Of a stretch of DNA of 32,776 nucleotides, positions 28,924-32,776 are shown piece after piece. This stretch comes from JBKJZO01 sp046715235. Lineage in GTDB: Bacteria; Actinomycetota; Actinomycetes; BP-191. Location of the stretch: the NCBI GenBank assembly GCA_046715235.1, contig JBKJZO010000059.1, positions 1 through 32,776 on the forward strand. Reading direction: 5' to 3'. A program made the position numbers and the translations under genes. The notes under the pieces were generated by a model. It worked only from the letters and a program-made list of their open reading frames with translations, was not told where the DNA came from and did no database searches. How positions within the stretch are numbered: position 1 is the stretch's first letter; each line of letters starts with the position of its first letter.

Positions 28924-30153
28924 TCAGCGCACGGTGACGGACGGCACCGGCACGATGAACTTCCCGCCGGCTTCGCGGTAGGCGGCCTGCTGGCCGATGA
29001 TCTCGTCGGCGAAGTTCCACGCGAGTAGGAGCGTGTAGTCGGGCCGCCGTTGCTGGAGTTCCTCGGCCGCGACGATGGGAATCCCCAACCCGGGCATCAG
29101 CCGGCCCTGCTTGTGCACGCTGCGATCGGCGACGAAGTCGATCTGTGTGTGGTCGAGGCCGAAATGGTTGAGGAGCACCGTGCCCTTCGCAGCGGCGCCG
29201 TAGGCAGCGACTGAGGCGCCCTCAGCGCGCAGCCGTGCGACCAGCGCGGTGACCTCGCCCTTCAGCTCGGCAACCCGATCGGCAAAGTCGGCGTAGTAGG
29301 CGTCGGTTGTGACGCCGCGTGCCTCTTCATCGTCGAGCAGTTCCGGCACGCGCGGTGACACCCCGCTGCCCTCGTGCGCGAGGAACAGTCGAAGCGAGCC
29401 GCCGTGAATGGGCAGCTGCTCGACGTCCGCGACGACGAGCCCGTGCCGCTCAACGAGCGCGCGTACCGCGGTGAGCGAGTAGTAGAAGACATGCTCGTGA
29501 TAGATCGTGTCGAACTCGCGGTCCTCGACGAAGCGCACCAGATAGGGAGTCTCGACCACTGCGACACCGTCCTTGCGGAGGACGGTTGCGATGCCGGCGA
29601 CGAAGTTGTTGATGTCGGGCACGTGCGCCATGACGTTGTTCGCGTGCATGACCGACGCCATCCGATCGGTCTCGGCGAACTGCGACGCCAGGTCACTCGA
29701 GAAGTACTCGCTGATCGTGGGCACGCCGTTCTCCACTGCGACGGCGGCCACGTTGCGGGCCGGCTCGACGCCGAGCACCGGGATGCCGAGATCGACATAG
29801 TGCTTGAGGAGGTAGCCGTCGTTTGACGCGATCTCGACGACGAGATCGTCGCCCCCCAGGCCACGTTCATCGCGCAGGCGAGTCGCCAGCGTGCGCATCG
29901 ACTCCACCATCGTCGTCGAGTACGACGAGAAGTAGTGGTAGTTGTCGAACATGAGCTGCGGGGGCACGGTGCCCGTCAGCTGCACCAGCGAGCAGTCCCG
30001 GCAACGGACGAGTGCGAGTGGGTAGCGGTGCTCGGGGGCGTCGTCGTCCGGTGAGCGGTAGTCGTTGGCGAGCGGCTGACTGCCGAGGTCGAGCACCGGC
30101 GCCAGATCTTCCGACCCGCAGGAACGACAACTCGTGATGGGCGCGAACGTCAT
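28924..30153 (-). CDS. Sugar C-methyltransferase, TylC3/EvaC family
   Basis: Protein of 409 residues from ATG 30153, with AAGGA seven bases upstream and a 4-base overlap with the rfbG stop. Three parts match the NDP-hexose 3-C-methyltransferase family: a zinc-binding N-domain (Cys9, Cys12, Cys51, Cys54), a SAM domain (VVEIASNDGYLL), and a C-terminal domain (AAYGAAAKGTVLLNHF). FDTIYHEHVFYYS carries the Glu-His used for catalysis in the relative TcaB9. It should place a methyl branch on a 4-keto sugar nucleotide, here probably the CDP-4-keto-6-deoxyglucose from the adjacent genes. Carbon 3 is inferred from the family. Confidence 0.87.
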   Translation of the reverse strand: MTFAPITSCRSCGSEDLAPVLDLGSQPLANDYRSPDDDAPEHRYPLALVRCRDCSLVQLTGTVPPQLMFDNYHYFSSYSTTMVESMRTLATRLRDERGLGGDDLVVEIASNDGYLLKHYVDLGIPVLGVEPARNVAAVAVENGVPTISEYFSSDLASQFAETDRMASVMHANNVMAHVPDINNFVAGIATVLRKDGVAVVETPYLVRFVEDREFDTIYHEHVFYYSLTAVRALVERHGLVVADVEQLPIHGGSLRLFLAHEGSGVSPRVPELLDDEEARGVTTDAYYADFADRVAELKGEVTALVARLRAEGASVAAYGAAAKGTVLLNHFGLDHTQIDFVADRSVHKQGRLMPGLGIPIVAAEELQQRRPDYTLLLAWNFADEIIGQQAAYREAGGKFIVPVPSVTVR

Positions 30154-31148
30154 GGGGTGTCCTTGAGATGTGTCCGATACCACTCGACCGTCCGGCGCAG
30201 GCCCTCCTCGAGACCGACGCCGGGGGACCAGCCGAGCTCGGTCCTGGCGCGGGTGCTGTCGAGGTACTGCGCCGGGATCTCGTTCGATGCCTCGTTGAGG
30301 ACGATCGGCTCGAGGTCTACGCCCGTCGCGTGGCCGATGAGAGCGACCATCTCGAGGACTCGGAGGGGCCGCTCGAGCGAGAAGTTGTACGCGCGGCCGG
30401 TCCGGCTGCGATCTGCTGCCAGTGCCTCCGCGGTGTGGATGTAGGCCTGCGCGCCGTCTTCGGCGTAGAGGTAATCGCGCACGAACTCGCCGTTGGACCG
30501 GATCAGTGGTCGCTCGCCGGCGAGCAACGAGCGGATGGTGCCGGGTACGAGCCGGTTCCAGTTGAGGTCGCCGCCGCCGTAGAAGTTGCCGCACCGTGTT
30601 ACCGCCACGGGCAGTCCCCACGTGGCGGCATAGGACTGCGAGATCAGGTCCGTGCACGACTTGCTCACGTCGTACGGCGACCGGCCCTGAAGCGGTGTGT
30701 CCTCGCGGTAGGGCAGCGTGGCCTGCTCCCCGTAGGCCTTGTCGGAGGACGCGACAACGATCTCGCTGACGAGGGGCGAGCGCCGGCATGCCTCGAGCAC
30801 CGACCACGTCCCAGCGATGTTGGCGTGGAACGTCGACACGGGGTTGCGATTGGCAATACCGACGATCGTCTGCGCGGCGAGATGGAACACGGTGCGCACC
30901 TCGTGCTCACCGATGACCCGCTCGATCAGTGCCTGATCGACAATGTCACCCTGGCAGGTGACGACTCGCGCGGTGATGCCCTCGGCGTACAGCCGCGACG
31001 CGGGCACACTGTCGCGCACCAGGCACACGACAGCCGCGCCGCGCGCGAGCAGCGCCTCCACAAGCCAGCCGCCGAGCAGTCCGGTCGCTCCAGTAACCAG
31101 CACCGGGCGGTCGCGCCAGAACGTCGGCCCTACTTCCACGTCTGCCAT
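30150..31148 (-). CDS. rfbG: CDP-glucose 4,6-dehydratase
   Basis: Extended SDR of 332 residues from ATG 31148, preceded by GGAGAGG; the frame extends further upstream but that part lies in rfbF. FWRDRPVLVTGATGLLGGWLV is the cofactor site. VASSDKAYGEQ is the characteristic RfbG active-site strand with Asp-Lys, YDVSK is the Tyr/Lys pair, and RCGNFYGGGDLNWNRLVPG is diagnostic of the family. It converts CDP-glucose into CDP-4-keto-6-deoxyglucose. The start overlaps the rfbF end by 19 bases. Confidence 0.9.
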   Translation of the reverse strand: MADVEVGPTFWRDRPVLVTGATGLLGGWLVEALLARGAAVVCLVRDSVPASRLYAEGITARVVTCQGDIVDQALIERVIGEHEVRTVFHLAAQTIVGIANRNPVSTFHANIAGTWSVLEACRRSPLVSEIVVASSDKAYGEQATLPYREDTPLQGRSPYDVSKSCTDLISQSYAATWGLPVAVTRCGNFYGGGDLNWNRLVPGTIRSLLAGERPLIRSNGEFVRDYLYAEDGAQAYIHTAEALAADRSRTGRAYNFSLERPLRVLEMVALIGHATGVDLEPIVLNEASNEIPAQYLDSTRARTELGWSPGVGLEEGLRRTVEWYRTHLKDTP

Positions 31149-31918
31149 GGGGCCTCTCCGCTTTCCCACAGGGCGCGCAGCAGCCGGGTATCGCGAAGGG
31201 TGTCCATGCACTGCCAGAACCCCTCGTGCTGAAAAGCCATGAGCTGGCTTTCCTCGGCTAGCACCTCGAGCACATCCGCCTCGAGGCTCGATTCGTCGCC
31301 GGCAATGCGATCGATCACCGACCGATTGAGAACCATGAATCCGCCGTTGATCCAGCCTTCGCCGATCTGCGGTTTCTCGACGAACTCGGTCACGAGTCCG
31401 TCGTCGAGAACCAGCCCGCCGAATCGGGATGGAGGTCGGACGGCGGTGATCGTCGCGAGCTTGCCGTGGCTCCGGTGGTAGTCGATCAACGACGTGATGT
31501 TGACGTCGGCTACGCCGTCGCCGTAGCTGAGGCAGAAGCAGTCGTCGGTGGTGAGCCAGTCACGAAGGCGCAGCACTCGACCGCCGGTCTGGGTGTTGAT
31601 GCCGGTGTCGACCAGCTGGACGTCCCAGTCGTCGTGCTCCGGGGATTCGCCGCGCACCTCGCCGGTTCGGGTTTGGATGTACAGGCTCTGTGCGGCCATG
31701 TGGTTGTAACGCAGGAAGAACTCGCGAACCGACTCGCCCTTGTAGCCCAGCGCCACCACGAAATCACGCAGCCCGTACGCCGCGTAGCCCTTCATGATGT
31801 GCCACAGGATCGGCCGGCCGCCGATTTCGACCATCGGCTTGGGCCGCAGCTCAGTCTCCTCGGAGAGTCGCGTGCCGAGACCACCCGCCAGAAATGCGAC
31901 GCGCAGGACGCCCTCCAC
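31130..31918 (-). CDS. rfbF: Glucose-1-phosphate cytidylyltransferase
   Basis: Protein of 262 residues from GTG 31918. VAFLAGGLGTRLSEETELRPKPMVEIGG is the nucleotidyltransferase signature with the RfbF-specific SEET, followed by ILWHIMKGYAAYG, LSYGDGVADVNI (metal site), TAVRPPSRFGGL and GWINGGFMVL. It makes CDP-glucose from CTP and glucose-1-phosphate. It is the first gene of the four-gene minus-strand operon ending at 28391. Confidence 0.92.
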   Translation of the reverse strand: MEGVLRVAFLAGGLGTRLSEETELRPKPMVEIGGRPILWHIMKGYAAYGLRDFVVALGYKGESVREFFLRYNHMAAQSLYIQTRTGEVRGESPEHDDWDVQLVDTGINTQTGGRVLRLRDWLTTDDCFCLSYGDGVADVNITSLIDYHRSHGKLATITAVRPPSRFGGLVLDDGLVTEFVEKPQIGEGWINGGFMVLNRSVIDRIAGDESSLEADVLEVLAEESQLMAFQHEGFWQCMDTLRDTRLLRALWESGEAPWQTWK

Positions 31919-31957
31919 TCGATGTCGTGCCTGGTCAGCCCCTCGGGCGACCGGCGT

Positions 31958-31963
31958 ACTCTA
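31958..31963 (-). promoter_or_regulatory. Candidate -10 box for the rfbF operon
   Basis: On the minus strand this reads TAGAGT (TANNNT), about 39 bases before GTG 31918. No -35 is apparent. It lies in the 139-base gap divergent from the methyltransferase at 32058. Confidence 0.3.
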
Positions 31964-32044
31964 CCGGGATCTCGAGCCGCGGAGGACCGCGCACAGGGTC
32001 CATGGCCGGTCCGCCGGCAGGGATGAGCGGGCATTCGGCGGTGA

Positions 32045-32050
32045 TACCGT
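32045..32050 (+). promoter_or_regulatory. Candidate -10 box for a leaderless methyltransferase mRNA
   Basis: TACCGT (TANNNT) ends seven bases before ATG 32058 and no ribosome site is present, as expected for leaderless transcription. Confidence 0.35.
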
Positions 32051-32057
32051 TTCGCCC

Positions 32058-32776
32058 ATGCCGGAACAGCAGATCGCCCTTAGCACCGCCGTGCCCGCGA
32101 TTTGCGGTGCTTGCGGTGGCGACATGGCCTTCTTCTTGAGCTCGCGCGACTACAACAGAGCGGTCTCGAAGGAGGTCTTCACCTACAGGCGTTGCGTCGA
32201 CTGCGGATTGATCTCGCTGACCAACATTCCTGACGACCTCGGTCCGTACTACGCGGCCGGCTATCACACACTGCCGGCGACGCCCGAGGCGATCGACGCC
32301 GGTGCGGCCCACGAGCAGTACAAGATCGATTTCGTCCGTCGCTTCGTCTCCGGCGGGCGTTTGCTCGAGATCGGGCCTTCGTGGGGCGCCTTCTGCCTCC
32401 TTGCCAAGCGTGCCGGCTTCGACGTCCAGGCCATCGAGATGAATCCGGAGTGCTGCGACTTCCTGAACACGACGATCGGGGTTCGCGCGATCTGCCGCAG
32501 CGACGAGGCCGCGGCGCTCCTCGAGGTCGAACAGCCGGACGTGATCGCGGCATGGCACGTGCTCGAACACCTCCGTGATCCATGGCGGATGCTCGAAGCC
32601 GCCGCATCGCGGCTGGCTCCCGGTGGAGTGCTCATCCTCGCATCACCGAATCCGCATGCGGTCCAGTTCAAGGTGTTCGGGCGTCGCTGGACGCATCTCG
32701 ATGCTCCGCGCCATGTGCACCTGATACCGCCGGAAGTCCTCCGTGCGCATGCCGAGGCTGCCGGTCTGGTCGAGGT
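32058..32776 (+). CDS. SAM-dependent methyltransferase with N-terminal zinc ribbon, cut by the window edge
   Basis: The open frame runs from ATG 32058 to the end of the window, about 239 codons, without a stop; the gene continues beyond. Cys pairs CGAC and CVDC near the N-terminus suggest a zinc ribbon. The class I fold has RLLEIGPSWGAFCLLAKRAG (SAM motif I), VQAIEMNP (motif II acidic residue), DVIAAWHVLEHLRDP and LAPGGVLILASPNPHA. This matches Methyltransf_23-type enzymes common in glycan clusters, which methylate sugars or cap the chain end. The latter would fit the Wzt with its C-terminal recognition domain, but that is speculation. Confidence 0.82.
   Translation, partial: MPEQQIALSTAVPAICGACGGDMAFFLSSRDYNRAVSKEVFTYRRCVDCGLISLTNIPDDLGPYYAAGYHTLPATPEAIDAGAAHEQYKIDFVRRFVSGGRLLEIGPSWGAFCLLAKRAGFDVQAIEMNPECCDFLNTTIGVRAICRSDEAAALLEVEQPDVIAAWHVLEHLRDPWRMLEAAASRLAPGGVLILASPNPHAVQFKVFGRRWTHLDAPRHVHLIPPEVLRAHAEAAGLVE

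Noticed and set aside
30168..31232. Plus-strand frame (354 codons) opposite rfbG
   Set aside because: The minus strand carries an unmistakable CDP-glucose dehydratase; the plus-strand product has no motif.
1..32776. Mobile elements, CRISPR arrays, tRNA or rRNA genes
   Set aside because: No transposase-like protein, regularly spaced repeats, or RNA-gene signatures were seen on reading both strands; a dedicated search was not possible.

Overview
The window is a GC-rich stretch (by eye about two-thirds G+C) packed with polysaccharide-biosynthesis genes. Frequent GTG and TTG starts, 4-bp stop/start overlaps and the protein sequences suggest a high-GC actinobacterium; the species cannot be named from the sequence. 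About thirty protein genes fill nearly all of it. I found no rRNA, tRNA, insertion sequence, CRISPR array or gene-free stretch above 300 bases.

Layout: (1) 286-3929, plus strand: a GDP-L-fucose-synthase-like reductase, then a WbpD/WbpE/WbpB-type acetyltransferase, aminotransferase and dehydrogenase that would build a 2,3-diacetamido-2,3-dideoxy uronic acid nucleotide. (2) 9049 down to 3957, minus strand: a HisH-type glutaminase, a HisF-like barrel fused in one chain to a WbpG/PseA-type sugar amidotransferase, and two glycosyltransferases. (3) 9185-11753, plus: a LegB-like dehydratase/epimerase, a second DegT-family aminotransferase and a small hexapeptide acyltransferase. (4) 13260 down to 11758, minus: a Wzx flippase. 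(5) 13400-15709, plus: a second HisH/HisF-like pair with no amidotransferase beside it, and a zinc-ribbon methyltransferase. (6) 15876-19690, plus: a secreted clan GH-A glycoside hydrolase, a WecG/TagA glycosyltransferase that seems to start at ATC, and a solute-binding protein translationally coupled to it. (7) 19691-24211: a GT4 glycosyltransferase, a Wzy polymerase and two GT2 glycosyltransferases in alternating orientations. (8) 26406 down to 24258, minus: a Wzm/Wzt-type ABC exporter whose ATPase has a C-terminal domain. (9) 26485-28412, plus: a GT2 enzyme and a sugar reductase/epimerase. (10) 31918 down to 28391, minus: RfbF, RfbG, a C-methyltransferase and an RmlC-like epimerase, i.e. 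a CDP-linked, probably C-methyl-branched deoxysugar. (11) 32058 to the edge: another zinc-ribbon methyltransferase, cut by the window.

Taken together the genes should make and export a complex surface glycan with an amidated diamino-uronic acid, an amino-deoxysugar and a branched CDP-derived sugar. The uncommon parts are the HisF-amidotransferase fusion and the duplicated HisH/HisF machinery, in which both HisF-like proteins lack the catalytic Asp of histidine biosynthesis and so look like ammonia-delivery modules. No priming phosphoglycosyltransferase, Wzz, UDP-GlcNAc 6-dehydrogenase (WbpA) or 2-epimerase (WbpI) is present, so the cluster probably extends beyond one or both edges, or uses genes located elsewhere.
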